Shown: positions 23,717-33,438, counted from the stretch's first letter. The stretch is 64,000 nt of DNA from Thermohalobaculum sp039805905 (GCA_039805905.1 JBDIVM010000009.1:1-64000); one strand, 5' to 3'. The notes: generated by a model not told the origin, from the sequence alone. Numbers and translations: made by a program.

Positions 23717-24889
23717 TCAGACCCGCGCCTGCGCAAACCGGGCAATCCGCCCGAGCGCCTCGCGCAATTCCGCCTCCGGCACCGTCAGCGCGATCCTCAG
23801 ATGTCCTGCCGCCGCGCTTCCGAAGCTCTCGCCCGGCATCGCGGCGATCTTCTCCGCCTCCAGCAGCCGCCCGGCAAACTCGTTGCCCGACAGGCCCGTC
23901 TCGCGGATGTCGAGCATCAGGTACATGCCGCCCTGTGGCCGCACCGCCCTGACGCCGCGGCCGTTGCCGACCGCCTCGACCGCGGCGCGCGCCCGGCGGG
24001 CGTAGCGGGCGGCGATGTCGGCCTCGATCGCCTCGCCTCCGGTCAGCGCGTGAAGTGCCGCGTCCTGGATGAAGGGCGGCACGCCATAGGTCGTGGTCGT
24101 CGCGAGATCGCCGAGCCGGGTCACCGCCTCGGCCGGCCCGACCAACCAGCCGATGCGCGAGCCGGTCATGGCGTGGGACTTCGACATCGAGCCGATCACC
24201 ATCGTGCGCTCGGCCATTCCCGGTAGGTCGCGCAGGCTGACATGCCGGCCCTCGTGCACCTGACCCTCGTAAAGCTCGTCCGAGATCGCCCAGAGGTCGT
24301 GCCGGCGGCAAAGATCAGCGACCGCCGCAAGCCGCTCGGCAGTATAGACCGCGCCGGTCGGGTTGTTCGGCGTGTTGACGAGGATCGCCCGGGTGTCGGG
24401 CACGAGCGCAGCCTCGATCAGCGCGGCGTCGGGCTGGAAGCCCTGATCGGCCGGGGTCGGCACGACGATCGGCCGGCCGCCGGCGGCGCGCACGGTCTGG
24501 GCGAAGGTTGCATAATGCGGGTCGAGCACCACGCAGGACTGGCCGGGATCCAGCACCGCGGTCATGGCGGCAAAGATCGCGGCCTGGCCGCCGGGCGTGA
24601 CGATCACGTTTTCGCGTGCCGCCGCGACTTCGCGGCGAGCCGTCACCCGGGCGGCGATGGCATCGCGCAGCGGCAGGATGCCCATGCCAGCCGAGTAGCC
24701 GAGCTTGCCCGCGTCCATCGCCGCCTTCATGGCGCCGAGGATCGAGGCATCGGTGAGGATGTCGTGATCGCCGACGGTCAGCAGCACCACGGGCTCGCCG
24801 GCGGCCCGCAATGCCTGGCCACGGTAATGCACCGACCAGCCATCGTCACCGCCGGCGACGATGCCCCGGATGCGCCGCGATAGTTCCAT
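23717..24889 (-). CDS. PLP-dependent aminotransferase, class I/II
   Basis: 390 residues. The PLP lysine is in GSMSKSHAMTGSRIGW, with NTPNNPTGAVY and DELYEG earlier. The final RIALTVPEAELREAL holds the carboxylate-binding Arg region. This is fold-type I aspartate/aromatic aminotransferase-like, with YSAGMGILPLRDAIA near the start. Substrate unknown. ATG 24889 is chosen over ATG 24901 because GGAG lies 6 nt before it. It is convergent with hrpB, and 119 bp separate it from the protease gene upstream. Confidence 0.9.
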   Translation of the reverse strand: MELSRRIRGIVAGGDDGWSVHYRGQALRAAGEPVVLLTVGDHDILTDASILGAMKAAMDAGKLGYSAGMGILPLRDAIAARVTARREVAAARENVIVTPGGQAAIFAAMTAVLDPGQSCVVLDPHYATFAQTVRAAGGRPIVVPTPADQGFQPDAALIEAALVPDTRAILVNTPNNPTGAVYTAERLAAVADLCRRHDLWAISDELYEGQVHEGRHVSLRDLPGMAERTMVIGSMSKSHAMTGSRIGWLVGPAEAVTRLGDLATTTTYGVPPFIQDAALHALTGGEAIEADIAARYARRARAAVEAVGNGRGVRAVRPQGGMYLMLDIRETGLSGNEFAGRLLEAEKIAAMPGESFGSAAAGHLRIALTVPEAELREALGRIARFAQARV

Positions 24890-25008
24890 TTCCCGCTCCA
24901 TATGCGAAAGGGACCGCCCCGGCCCGGACGGCCCCGAACTGCCTGTCGGCTTGCAGACCTGGCACGCGCGGGCGGGCTATGCGCCACCGCGCCCGCACCT
25001 CTGCCCGG

Positions 25009-26487
25009 TCAGCCGCCGACCTTGAGCGGCACGAAGCGCAGGTCGCCGCCGCTCTGGATCAGGAACAGGACGGAGCCGCGGCCCTGCGCCACTGCCTCGG
25101 CGACCCGTTCGCCGACCTCCTCCGGCGAGCGCACCGGCACCTGCCCCACCTCGACGATCACGTCGCCCGGGCTGAGCCCCTTCTCTGCGGCAGGACCGCC
25201 ATCCGCGACCTCGCTCACAAGCACCCCGGAGACGTCGGCGGCAATGCCGTACTCGGTCCGGTCGGCGTCCGTGATCGGGCGTAGCTTCAGCCCGAGATCG
25301 CCGAGTTCGAGAGAGGCCGGCGGGGCAGCGCTGCCCGCATCCGGCGGCGTGGCGGAGGACTGGGTCGCCTCCTCCTCCAGAAGCCCGACCGCGACCTTCA
25401 GGGTCTGCGTCTTGCCCTTCCGGAACACGACCACGCGCACGGTCTTGCCGACCTCGGTGTCGGCGACCATCCGCGGCAGGTCGCGCATCTCCTTGACGTC
25501 CTTGCCGTCGAATTTGACAATCACGTCGCCGGGCTCGACGCCGCCTTCGGCGGCTGGCCCGCCTGCGGTCACATCGGCAACCAGCGCACCGGCCGCGGTC
25601 TCCATGCCCAGCGCTTCGGCCATCTCCTCGTTGACGGTCTGGATCCGCACGCCGAGCCAGCCGCGCTTGGTGACGCCGAACTGCTGGAGCTGAGCGACCA
25701 CCGACTTCACCATGTTCGCCGGCACCGCGAAGCCGATGCCGATCGAGCCACCCGTCGGCGAGATGATCGCCGTGTTCATGCCGATGACCTCACCGGCCAG
25801 GTTGAACAGCGGACCGCCGGAGTTGCCCCGATTGATCGCGGCGTCGGTCTGGATGAAGTCGTCGTAAGGGCCGGCATTGATGTCGCGGTTGCGGGCCGAG
25901 ATGATTCCGGCCGAGACCGAGCCGCCAAGGCCAAAGGGATTGCCGATCGCCAGCACCCAGTCGCCCACCCGGATCACGTCGCTGTCGCCGAAGCTGACGA
26001 AGGGCAGCGGCTTGTCGGACGCGACCTTGAGCAGCGCGATGTCCGTCTTGGTGTCGGTGCCGACCAGCGTGGCCGGCAGCGAATTGCCGTCGGCGAAATT
26101 GACCGTGATCTCGTCCGCTTCCTCGATCACATGGTTGTTGGTGACGACATAGCCCTCCGGGCCTATTACGAAGCCCGAGCCGAGCGACTGCACTGTCTGC
26201 GGTCCGCCCGGCGGGCCGTTCTCGAAGAAGTCGCGGAACAGATCCTTGAACGGGCTGCCTTCCGGCAGGGTCGGGCCGCTCCGCTGTGGCTGCTCGACCG
26301 TCTGGGCAGTGGAGATGTTGACCACCGCCGGGCTGAGCCTGTCGGCCAGATCGGCGAAGCTCGGCAGCGCCTGGGCCGTGGCAAAACCTCCGCCGCTGAC
26401 GGCGAGAATCGCCGCGACCACCAGGATCGCGACGGCCCGCGCCGCGCCGGTCAGGACTTGCAGCCGGAAGCTCGGTGCTCGCATCAA
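25009..26487 (-). CDS. Periplasmic serine protease of the Do/HtrA family (DegP/DegQ-like)
   Basis: 492 residues. An N-terminal signal/anchor (AVAILVVAAILAVSGGGFATAQA) precedes the trypsin-like domain with catalytic His119 (VTNNHVI), Asp149 (KTDIALLK) and Ser223 (GNSGGPL). Two PDZ domains follow (about residues 270-365 and 395-485), each with GVLVxxVxxGGPAAExG and GDVIV motifs. It degrades or refolds misfolded envelope proteins. It lies upstream of the aminotransferase and downstream of the hflK-hflC-DUF2065 cluster on the same strand, the common alphaproteobacterial order. ATG 26484 is an alternative start one codon later. Confidence 0.95.
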   Translation of the reverse strand: MMRAPSFRLQVLTGAARAVAILVVAAILAVSGGGFATAQALPSFADLADRLSPAVVNISTAQTVEQPQRSGPTLPEGSPFKDLFRDFFENGPPGGPQTVQSLGSGFVIGPEGYVVTNNHVIEEADEITVNFADGNSLPATLVGTDTKTDIALLKVASDKPLPFVSFGDSDVIRVGDWVLAIGNPFGLGGSVSAGIISARNRDINAGPYDDFIQTDAAINRGNSGGPLFNLAGEVIGMNTAIISPTGGSIGIGFAVPANMVKSVVAQLQQFGVTKRGWLGVRIQTVNEEMAEALGMETAAGALVADVTAGGPAAEGGVEPGDVIVKFDGKDVKEMRDLPRMVADTEVGKTVRVVVFRKGKTQTLKVAVGLLEEEATQSSATPPDAGSAAPPASLELGDLGLKLRPITDADRTEYGIAADVSGVLVSEVADGGPAAEKGLSPGDVIVEVGQVPVRSPEEVGERVAEAVAQGRGSVLFLIQSGGDLRFVPLKVGG

Positions 26488-26603
26488 GGTCTGATCTCCT
26501 CTCCGTCGGGTGGCCCAGCCGCCCGTCTCGATGATACGTCCGCTGCCGCCCGGCCCGTCCCGCGGGCCGGCGCATAACCTATATACACCTCCCGCGCGCC
26601 GGA

Positions 26604-26786
26604 TCAGCCCCGGATTGCGAGATAAAGTGCCGCCCCGGTCACCGCCGTCGCGAGCCCGATCACGCGGATCCGGCTGTCGCCAAGTTCGCGCAGCACTGCC
26701 ATGAGTTCATTGAGCGTGCCCGCGAAGATCGCCAGCATCAGCCCCTCGATCACCAGGGCAAGGCCGAGCGCCGCCAGAAGGTCCAT
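26604..26786 (-). CDS. DUF2065 small inner-membrane protein
   Basis: 60 residues with two membrane helices, LLAALGLALVIEGLMLAIF and RVIGLATAVTGAALYLAIRG. The family is DUF2065 (E. coli YjeT type). Its place between hflC (20 bp upstream) and the Do protease (117 bp downstream) is conserved in alphaproteobacteria and supports a role near the HflKC complex, but no function is established. It probably belongs to the hflK-hflC transcript. Confidence 0.88.
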   Translation of the reverse strand: MDLLAALGLALVIEGLMLAIFAGTLNELMAVLRELGDSRIRVIGLATAVTGAALYLAIRG

Positions 26787-26806
26787 CCCGGGGGCGCTCC
26801 TCAGGT

Positions 26807-27682
26807 CTAATGCTGATCGCCTCGCCGGTGCGTCTTGAGGTACTCGAAGAACTCGCTGTCCGGCGAGATCACCAGCGTCGAGTTGTCCCCCTGGATCGCC
26901 CGCTCGTAGGCGCGCAGCGACCGGTAGAAGGCGAAGAATTCGGGATCCCGGCCATAGGCCTCGGCGAAGATCGCGTTGCGCTCGGCATCGGACTCGCCGC
27001 GGATCACCTCGGCCTGGCGCTGCGCTTCCGAGACCAGCTCGACCGCCTCGCGGTCGGCCGTGGCACGGACCTCCTGGGCCCGCTCCTTGCCGCGTGCGCG
27101 CAGGTCGGCGGCCTCGCGCTGGCGCTCGGCCTCCATGCGGGCGAAGGTGGCGTTCAGGTTCTGCTCCGGCAGGTCGGCGCGGCGGATGCGCACGTCGACG
27201 ATCTCGACGCCGAGCGCGCGCGCCTCAACACGCGCCTGATCGCGGATGCGGGTCATCATGGCGACGCGCTCGGGGCTGATGATCTCGTCCGACGTGACGG
27301 AGCCGAGCACGCCACGCAGGCTGGCGTTCAGGATGCGCTCGAGCCGCGGCAGGGCGCCCGCCTCGGTCTGCGCCGCCTGGCGGAAGCGCACCGCGTCGGT
27401 AATGCGCCAGCGCGCGAAGGCATCGACGATGAGCCGGCGATTGTCCCGCGGCGTCACCTCGAGCTCGGAGGTCTCGAGCGGCAGGATCCGGTCCTCGTAA
27501 TAGGCGACTTCCTGGATGAACGGGATCTTCACGCCGAGTCCGGGCTGAGTCTTGATCTGTTTCACCTGACCGAACTGGAGCACCAGCGCCTGCTGGCGCT
27601 CGTCGACGATGAAGATCGACGACATGATGCCGATGACGGTGACGGCAACGATCGCGGCGATGACCGGAAGCAGGCGCATCAT
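26807..27682 (-). CDS. hflC: HflC, regulator of FtsH protease
   Basis: 291 residues. A single N-terminal membrane anchor (LLPVIAAIVAVTVIGIMSSIFIV) is followed by the SPFH/prohibitin domain (DERQQALVLQFGQ, GLGVKIPFIQEV, DRILPLETSE) and a long charged helix (RMEAERQREAADLRARGKER). With HflK it forms a large membrane cage around FtsH that modulates its proteolysis. ATG 27682 overlaps the hflK stop (ATGATGA), giving tight translational coupling. The next in-frame ATG is the following codon. Confidence 0.96.
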   Translation of the reverse strand: MMRLLPVIAAIVAVTVIGIMSSIFIVDERQQALVLQFGQVKQIKTQPGLGVKIPFIQEVAYYEDRILPLETSELEVTPRDNRRLIVDAFARWRITDAVRFRQAAQTEAGALPRLERILNASLRGVLGSVTSDEIISPERVAMMTRIRDQARVEARALGVEIVDVRIRRADLPEQNLNATFARMEAERQREAADLRARGKERAQEVRATADREAVELVSEAQRQAEVIRGESDAERNAIFAEAYGRDPEFFAFYRSLRAYERAIQGDNSTLVISPDSEFFEYLKTHRRGDQH

Positions 27683-28860
27683 TTCTTCTCTCCCCGGTTC
27701 TCGTCCCGGCGCAGCTCGTTGAGCGGCAGATAGGGCACCACACCCTGGCCGCTGCCAGTCGCATTCTCGTCGATGATTACCTTCTCGACATCGCCCAGCA
27801 CCCGCTCGATGGTCTCGATATACAGGCGCTTGCGGGTCACGTCCGGTGAGTTCAGGTACTCTGTCAATACCGAGATGAATCGAGCCGCCTCGCCCTTCGC
27901 CTCGTTGACCACCTGGGCGCGGTAGGCTTCGGCATCCTGCTGGATCTGGGCGACCTCGCCGCGGGCGCCGGCAAGCTTCTGGTTGGCATAGGCCTCGGCG
28001 CGCTTTTCCTCGGTGTCGCGATCCTGCTCGGCCGCCTGCACGTCGCGGAACGAGTCGATCACCTGCCCCGGCGGATCCGCCTTGTCGAAGTTGACGCGCA
28101 CCACGTTGACCCCCGACTCGTAGCTGTCGAGCGTCGTCTGGATCAGCTCCAGCACCTCTTGGGCGATCGCCGGCCGGTCGGTGGTGATGATGGTCGCCAT
28201 GTTCTTGCGCGCGATCACCTCGCGCATGGCGGATTCCGAGACAGCCTGGATGGTCGAGTTCGGCTCGGCCAGGTTGAACAGGAACAGGTCGGGCCGCAAG
28301 ATGTTCCAGGCGACCGAGAAATCGATGTCGACGATGTTCTGGTCGCCGGTCAGCATCAATCCCTGCTCGGCGCGCCGCGCGCCGGTGCGCGCGGTGCCGA
28401 TGTCGATGGTGTTCTCGCGCGTCACCGGCAGGATCTCGTAGCTGACGAAGGGCCAGGGCGCGAAGTTGAGGCCCGGCTCGCCGATCGCCGAGAACTCGCC
28501 CAGGAAGAGCTCGACCGACTTCTCCTCCGGTTTCACCGAATAGAACGACTGCAGCAGCCACGCGGCGAGCAGCACCACCGGGATGCCGATCGGCAGCAAC
28601 CGCTCGAAGCCGGGGCCGCGTTCGCCGCCCCCTCCGCCCCCGGTCCGTCCGCCCCTGCCGCCGAGCACGACCTTCAGCTGCTCGCGGCCCTTGCGCAGCA
28701 GGTCATCGAGATCCGGGCCCTGCTGGCCGCCCCCGCCCCACGGCCCCTTGCCGCGGTTGCCGCCGCCTCCGCCCCAGGGTCCCTTGCCGCCGCCCCCGCC
28801 CCACGGGCCGCCGCCGCCATTGTTGCTCTGGTAGGGCATGTGGTCGTTGAACCTCCGCAT
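27679..28860 (-). CDS. hflK: HflK, regulator of FtsH protease
   Basis: 393 residues. The N-terminal cytosolic part has the repeated PWGGGG motif typical of alphaproteobacterial HflK. A membrane helix (LLPIGIPVVLLAAWLLQSFY), the SPFH domain (ENTIDIGTARTG, QNIVDIDFSVAWNI) and a helical C-terminus follow. It is the partner of HflC, and the genes overlap by 4 bp. ATG 28860 has GAGG 8 nt upstream. ATG 28839 (MPYQSNN), with GGAGG 12 nt upstream, is a second candidate and gives the more usual N-terminus. Confidence 0.95.
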   Translation of the reverse strand: MRRFNDHMPYQSNNGGGGPWGGGGGKGPWGGGGGNRGKGPWGGGGQQGPDLDDLLRKGREQLKVVLGGRGGRTGGGGGGERGPGFERLLPIGIPVVLLAAWLLQSFYSVKPEEKSVELFLGEFSAIGEPGLNFAPWPFVSYEILPVTRENTIDIGTARTGARRAEQGLMLTGDQNIVDIDFSVAWNILRPDLFLFNLAEPNSTIQAVSESAMREVIARKNMATIITTDRPAIAQEVLELIQTTLDSYESGVNVVRVNFDKADPPGQVIDSFRDVQAAEQDRDTEEKRAEAYANQKLAGARGEVAQIQQDAEAYRAQVVNEAKGEAARFISVLTEYLNSPDVTRKRLYIETIERVLGDVEKVIIDENATGSGQGVVPYLPLNELRRDENRGEKK

Positions 28861-28973
28861 GAAGTCCGCCTCGCGCTGATCCGGGTCGGGGTTCCTTAGC
28901 GGTTTTGCCTCCCCGAGGCCACCCCTGATCAGGTGGGGGCTGTGCCGGTCCGTTCAAGCCCCGGCGGCCGCGT

Positions 28974-30341
28974 TCAGCCCGGCACCGGGCTGCGCATGGT
29001 GACAAGCTCCTCGGCCGCGGTCGGGTGCACCGCGACGGTGCGGTCGAAATCTTCCTTGGTCGCCCCCATCTTCACGGCGATTCCGGCAAGCTGGATCATC
29101 TCGCCCGCCGAGGGGCCGACGATGTGGACGCCGAGAACCCTTCGGCTCTCCTTCGCAACCACGAGCTTCATCAGCGATCTCTCGTCGCGCCCGGCGAGGA
29201 TGTTCTGCATCGGCCGGAATGCCGCCCGGTAGATCTCCACCGGCCCGGCGGCGCGCGCATCAGCCTCGGTCAGGCCCACCGTGCCGATCTCGGGCTGGGT
29301 GAAGACGGCGGTTGCGACGTCCGAATGGTCCGCCCTGGTCGGGTTGCCGCCGAACACGGTCTCGGCGAAGGCCGCCCCCTCGCGGATCGCCACCGGCGTC
29401 AGCGCCAGCCGGTCGGTGACGTCGCCGACCGCATAGATCGACGGCACCGAGGTCTGCGACCAGGCATCGACCCTGACCTCGCCGTTCCCGCCGAGCCCGA
29501 CGCCGACCTCCGCGAGACCCAGCCCCTCGGTGTTGGGCGTCCGCCCGGTCGCATAGAGCACCACGCCTGCCTCTAGCCGGTCGCCCGAGGCGAGGTGCAC
29601 CTCCAGATGCCGGGCCACCCGGTCGATGCGGGTCACGTCCTCGTTCAGCCGGATATCGACGCCGCGCCCGCGCATCGCCGCCTGCACATGGCCGCGGAGA
29701 TCGTCGTCGAAGCCGCGCAGGATCAGGTCGCGGCGGTAGATCTGGGTGACATGGACGCCGAGCCCGTTGAGGATCCCGGCGAACTCGCAGGCGATGTAGC
29801 CGCCGCCGACGATCACCGCCCGGCGCGGCAGGCGGGCGACATCGAAGATCTCGTTCGAGGTGACCGCCAGATGCCCGCCCGGAATGCCGGGCACGAAGGG
29901 GGTACCTCCGGTGGCGATCAGGATGTGTTTCGCGGTGATTTCCCGGCCGTCGGCGAGCCGCACCGAGTGGGGACTGGCGACCACGGCGCGCTGGTGGAAG
30001 AGCATCGCCCCGGCGTTCTCGAGGTTCTGCCGGTAGATTCCCTCGAGACGGGTGATCTCGGCCTCCTTCGCCTCGCGCAGCCGGCGCCAGTCGAAGCCCG
30101 GCCGGCCCACCGTCCAGCCGAAGCCGGCGGCATCCGCGAAGGCCTGCGAAAAGGATGACGCATAGACCAGCAGCTTCTTCGGCACGCAGCCGCGGATCAC
30201 GCAGGTGCCGCCGTACCGGAACTCCTCGGCCAGCGCGACCCTGGCGCCGTAGTTCGCCGCCATGCGCGCCGCGCGGACGCCGCCCGAGCCACCGCCGATG
30301 ACAAACAGGTCGAAATCGAATCCGGTCCCCGGCCCCGTCAT
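28974..30341 (-). CDS. gor: Glutathione-disulfide reductase
   Basis: 455 residues. It has FAD-binding GGGSGGVRAARMAA, the redox-active disulfide Cys47-Cys52 in GGTCVIRGCVPKK, NADP-binding GGGYIACEFAGILNGLG with a following YRRDLILRGFD (arginine for NADPH), and the C-terminal HP motif (VAVHPTAAEE) that supplies the catalytic base. It regenerates GSH with NADPH in the cytosol. The start overlaps the rpiA stop by 4 bp, so the two are one operon. The pairing of gor with rpiA fits NADPH supply from the pentose phosphate pathway and is common in this group. Confidence 0.96.
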   Translation of the reverse strand: MTGPGTGFDFDLFVIGGGSGGVRAARMAANYGARVALAEEFRYGGTCVIRGCVPKKLLVYASSFSQAFADAAGFGWTVGRPGFDWRRLREAKEAEITRLEGIYRQNLENAGAMLFHQRAVVASPHSVRLADGREITAKHILIATGGTPFVPGIPGGHLAVTSNEIFDVARLPRRAVIVGGGYIACEFAGILNGLGVHVTQIYRRDLILRGFDDDLRGHVQAAMRGRGVDIRLNEDVTRIDRVARHLEVHLASGDRLEAGVVLYATGRTPNTEGLGLAEVGVGLGGNGEVRVDAWSQTSVPSIYAVGDVTDRLALTPVAIREGAAFAETVFGGNPTRADHSDVATAVFTQPEIGTVGLTEADARAAGPVEIYRAAFRPMQNILAGRDERSLMKLVVAKESRRVLGVHIVGPSAGEMIQLAGIAVKMGATKEDFDRTVAVHPTAAEELVTMRSPVPG

Positions 30342-31075
30342 GCGCGCCTCCCCTCAAGCACGTCGCCAAGGACGCGCGCGGTCCCGTCCGGCTCGCCTAC
30401 CAGAACCGCCGAGGCGATGCCGCAGAAAAGCCCCGTCTCGACCACGCCCGGGATCGCGTTCAGCGCGGCATTCAGCCGTTCCGGGTCGCCGATGCGGCCG
30501 AGATCGAGATCGACGATGTAGTGCCCCTCGTCGCTGAGGTAAGGCCCCCGCTCGCCAGGCCGGAGGCGCAGGCCAAGCCCGTCAACGTCGTGGCGCCCAA
30601 GCAGCCGGGCGATCAGCCGCATTGTGGTCGCGTGGCCGAAGCGCACGATCTCGACCGGCAGCGGGAAGCGCCCGAGAGCCGCAACTTCCTTCGACGGATC
30701 GGTTATGACGATCATCCGGTCCGAGGCGGTGGCGACGATCTTCTCCTGGAGCAGCGCCCCGCCGCCGCCCTTGATCAGGTTCAGCCGGCCGTCGAACTCG
30801 TCGGCGCCATCGACGGTGAGGTCCAGCCATCCCGCCTCGTCCAGCGTCGTCAGCGGAATGCCGAGACCCTCGGCCTGCGCCCGGGTGCGGCCCGAGGTCG
30901 GGACACCGGTGATCTTCAACCCCTCGCGGCGCATCCGCTCGCCGAGCAGGTCGACAAACCACTTCGCGGTCGAGCCGGTGCCGAGGCCGAGCTTCATGCC
31001 GCCCTCGACAAAATCCAGCGCCTTCTTCGCGGCGGCACGCTTGCCGAGTTCGGCGGGCGGGAGATCGTCGGTCAT
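30338..31075 (-). CDS. rpiA: Ribose-5-phosphate isomerase A
   Basis: 245 residues, the usual size. Motifs are LGLGTGSTAKWFVD (phosphate-binding loop), TVDGADEFD with the catalytic Asp/Glu, LIKGGGGALLQEKIVA, and EVARFG-like EIVRFGHATT. It interconverts ribose 5-phosphate and ribulose 5-phosphate. First gene of the rpiA-gor operon, divergent from sdaA; about 150 bp between them holds both promoters. Confidence 0.96.
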   Translation of the reverse strand: MTDDLPPAELGKRAAAKKALDFVEGGMKLGLGTGSTAKWFVDLLGERMRREGLKITGVPTSGRTRAQAEGLGIPLTTLDEAGWLDLTVDGADEFDGRLNLIKGGGGALLQEKIVATASDRMIVITDPSKEVAALGRFPLPVEIVRFGHATTMRLIARLLGRHDVDGLGLRLRPGERGPYLSDEGHYIVDLDLGRIGDPERLNAALNAIPGVVETGLFCGIASAVLVGEPDGTARVLGDVLEGRRA

Positions 31076-31225
31076 GGTCGGCTCGCAATGCGGGTGGGCA
31101 GGGAATCGGTCGCATCATAGTCACGCAGCAACGTCGCGCCAGCCGGGCGAGGCGTCGAGATCAGGCGATCCGGCCTGCGCGGGCCTGCTATATGTGCGCG
31201 CACGCTCTGCGCGGAGTTGCGGCCC

Positions 31226-32626
31226 ATGTTCCTCAGCATCTTCGAGATCTTCAAGATCGGCATCGGTCCGTCGAGCTCGCACACCATGGGCCCGATGGTG
31301 GCGGCGGCCCGGTTCCTCGGCGACCTCGCGAACGGGCGCAACCGAATTCCCGGCGCCGGGCCCGTCGCGCGCATCGAGTGCCGGCTGCACGGCTCGCTCG
31401 CCTTCACCGGCAAGGGCCACGCGACCGACCGGGCGGTGATCCTCGGGCTCGCGGGTTTCCTGCCCGACACGCTCGACCCGGAGAAGGCCGGCGCGATCGA
31501 GGCGCACATCCGCACCGCGAAGCGGATCGACATCCCCGGGATCGGCGAGATCGCCTTCGATCCCGATCGCGACGTCGTGTTCGATTTCGGTCCGCCCCTG
31601 CCACTCCACGCCAACGCGCTCAAGCTCGAGGCCCGCGACGCCGTCGGCAACCTGCGGCTGCGCGAGACCTACTACTCGGTCGGCGGTGGTTTCGTGCGCA
31701 CGGAGGCCGAGATGCACAGCTTCGAGGGGCCGCAGTCGCCCGGGCCGAACGAGGGCACCCCCTTCCCCTTCGCGACCGCCGCCGAGATGCTCGCGATGGC
31801 GGCGCGCTCGGGGCTCTCGATCGCCGCGATGAAGCGCGTCAACGAGGAGAGTCGCATCGGCCGGGCCGATCTCGACCGCGGGATCGACCGGATCTGGGAG
31901 GTGATGAACGCCTGCATCGAGCGCGGCCTTGCGCGCGACGGTGTGCTGCCGGGCGGGCTGAACGTGCGCCGCCGGGCCAGGGCGATCCATCAGCAACTGC
32001 TCGCCGAGCACGGCCGCAACCTCGCCCAGCCCCATGTGGCGAACGACTGGATGTCGGCCTACGCGATGGCGGTCAACGAGGAGAACGCTGCCGGCGGCCA
32101 GGTGGTGACCTCACCGACGAACGGCGCGGCCGGCGTCTTTCCTGCGGTCGGCCGGTACTATCTCGACCATATCATCGGCGCGACCCGGGCGGGATTGCGG
32201 GACATGTTCCTCACCGGTGCGGCGATCGGCGGGCTGATCAAGCACAACGCCTCGATCTCGGGTGCCGAATGCGGCTGCCAGGCCGAGGTGGGCTCGGCCT
32301 CGGCGATGGCAGCGGCGGGGCTCTGTGCGGCGATGGGCGGCAGCCCGGAGCAGGTCGAGAACGCCGCCGAGATCGCGCTCGAGCATCATCTCGGCATGAC
32401 CTGCGATCCGGTGAAGGGGCTCGTCCAGGTGCCCTGCATCGAGCGCAACGGACTTGGCGCCATCAAGGCGGTCTCGGCGGCCTCGCTCGCGCTGAGGGGT
32501 GACGGCAGTCACATTGTGTCGCTCGATGCCTGCATCAAGACCATGCGCGAGACCGGCGCCGACATGAGCGTCAAGTACAAGGAAACCTCGACCGGGGGCC
32601 TCGCGGTCAACGTGCCGGACTGCTGA
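31226..32626 (+). CDS. sdaA: L-serine ammonia-lyase (iron-sulfur dependent)
   Basis: 466 residues from ATG 31226. It is a single-chain bacterial serine dehydratase that converts L-serine to pyruvate and ammonia. The N-terminal beta domain has GPSSSHTMGP. The alpha domain carries the [4Fe-4S] cysteines Cys351, Cys393 and Cys404 (AECGCQAE, MTCDPVKGLVQVPCIERN). The last residue is Cys466, with the same 62-residue spacing from the third ligand as the tail cysteine that enters the active site in the Legionella enzyme. It overlaps the convergent thiamine pyrophosphokinase gene by 20 bp at the 3' ends. It degrades what SerA/SerC, encoded at 39-42 kb, help make. Confidence 0.95.
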   Translation: MFLSIFEIFKIGIGPSSSHTMGPMVAAARFLGDLANGRNRIPGAGPVARIECRLHGSLAFTGKGHATDRAVILGLAGFLPDTLDPEKAGAIEAHIRTAKRIDIPGIGEIAFDPDRDVVFDFGPPLPLHANALKLEARDAVGNLRLRETYYSVGGGFVRTEAEMHSFEGPQSPGPNEGTPFPFATAAEMLAMAARSGLSIAAMKRVNEESRIGRADLDRGIDRIWEVMNACIERGLARDGVLPGGLNVRRRARAIHQQLLAEHGRNLAQPHVANDWMSAYAMAVNEENAAGGQVVTSPTNGAAGVFPAVGRYYLDHIIGATRAGLRDMFLTGAAIGGLIKHNASISGAECGCQAEVGSASAMAAAGLCAAMGGSPEQVENAAEIALEHHLGMTCDPVKGLVQVPCIERNGLGAIKAVSAASLALRGDGSHIVSLDACIKTMRETGADMSVKYKETSTGGLAVNVPDC

Positions 32627-33287
32627 GGCCGCCGATCAGGGCGCCGAGAGCGGCGGGTTCCACCATCACCAGCGCGCCCGGACCATCGAACGCCATCTCG
32701 ATCACCGACTGGCTCGCCCGGTTTGATGTGCCGATCCGGCTGCCGGGCGCCAGGGCGAGGCCGTCGATGGGCCATTGCAGGCCGCGCGAGCGGAGTGCGG
32801 TCACCGGCCGGAGCGGGTAGACCGAGACCCGGCTTCCGGGCGTAACCGCAAGACGCAGGCTCCGCCCAGCCGGCGCAAGCGCGCTGGCCTCATCCTCGCC
32901 CAGCAGCACGATCTTCCGGTCCTGGTAGGTGAGCAGCGCATGCAGCACCGCAAGCGTGTGATCGATCCGGCGGCCGGTGAAGCCGACGCCGAGGTAGAAC
33001 GGCGCCGTCGTCGCATAGAGGCACTTCTCGAAGTCGGTCGACTCCTGCTCGGCGAGATGCACGAATGGCACCTGCCCGCCGCGCCAGCGCTCGGGGTCGG
33101 CGACGGAATCCATGTCGCCGATCACCGCCTGCGGAGTCAGCCACATCTCGGCCAGCCGGTCGGCCCCGCCGTCGGCGGCCACCAGCACCGGCGCATGCCG
33201 GCGCGCCGCCTCGACCATCCCGCGGTCGAGGGCGCCACCGCCGACCAGGGTCACGGCGGAATCGAAATGCAACGGCAAGCTGTTCAT
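32607..33287 (-). CDS. Thiamine diphosphokinase
   Basis: 226 residues from ATG 33287. The family motifs are all present: VAADGGADRLAE, VIGDMDSV (metal and substrate binding), QESTDFEKCL, and TGRRIDHTLAVLHAL. The C-terminal beta-rich thiamine-binding part has SVYPLRPVTALRSRGLQWPI, GTSNRAS and the late VMVEP. It makes thiamine diphosphate from thiamine and ATP. The gene is convergent with sdaA and overlaps its end. No thiamine transporter or THI riboswitch is visible nearby. The family in alphaproteobacteria is usually about this length. Confidence 0.92.
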   Translation of the reverse strand: MNSLPLHFDSAVTLVGGGALDRGMVEAARRHAPVLVAADGGADRLAEMWLTPQAVIGDMDSVADPERWRGGQVPFVHLAEQESTDFEKCLYATTAPFYLGVGFTGRRIDHTLAVLHALLTYQDRKIVLLGEDEASALAPAGRSLRLAVTPGSRVSVYPLRPVTALRSRGLQWPIDGLALAPGSRIGTSNRASQSVIEMAFDGPGALVMVEPAALGALIGGLSSPAR

Positions 33288-33438
33288 GGCATCACATGTG
33301 CGGTCACGGCACGCCGGGGTCAATGGCAGGCCACAACCGGCGCGGGCAGGCGGCGGGGCCCGGCTTGACCATGAAAGTGAAATGCGCGACTCTTGCGGCA
33401 ATCCACTGGAATTTGAGGAATTCGGGGGAAGGGTGCTC

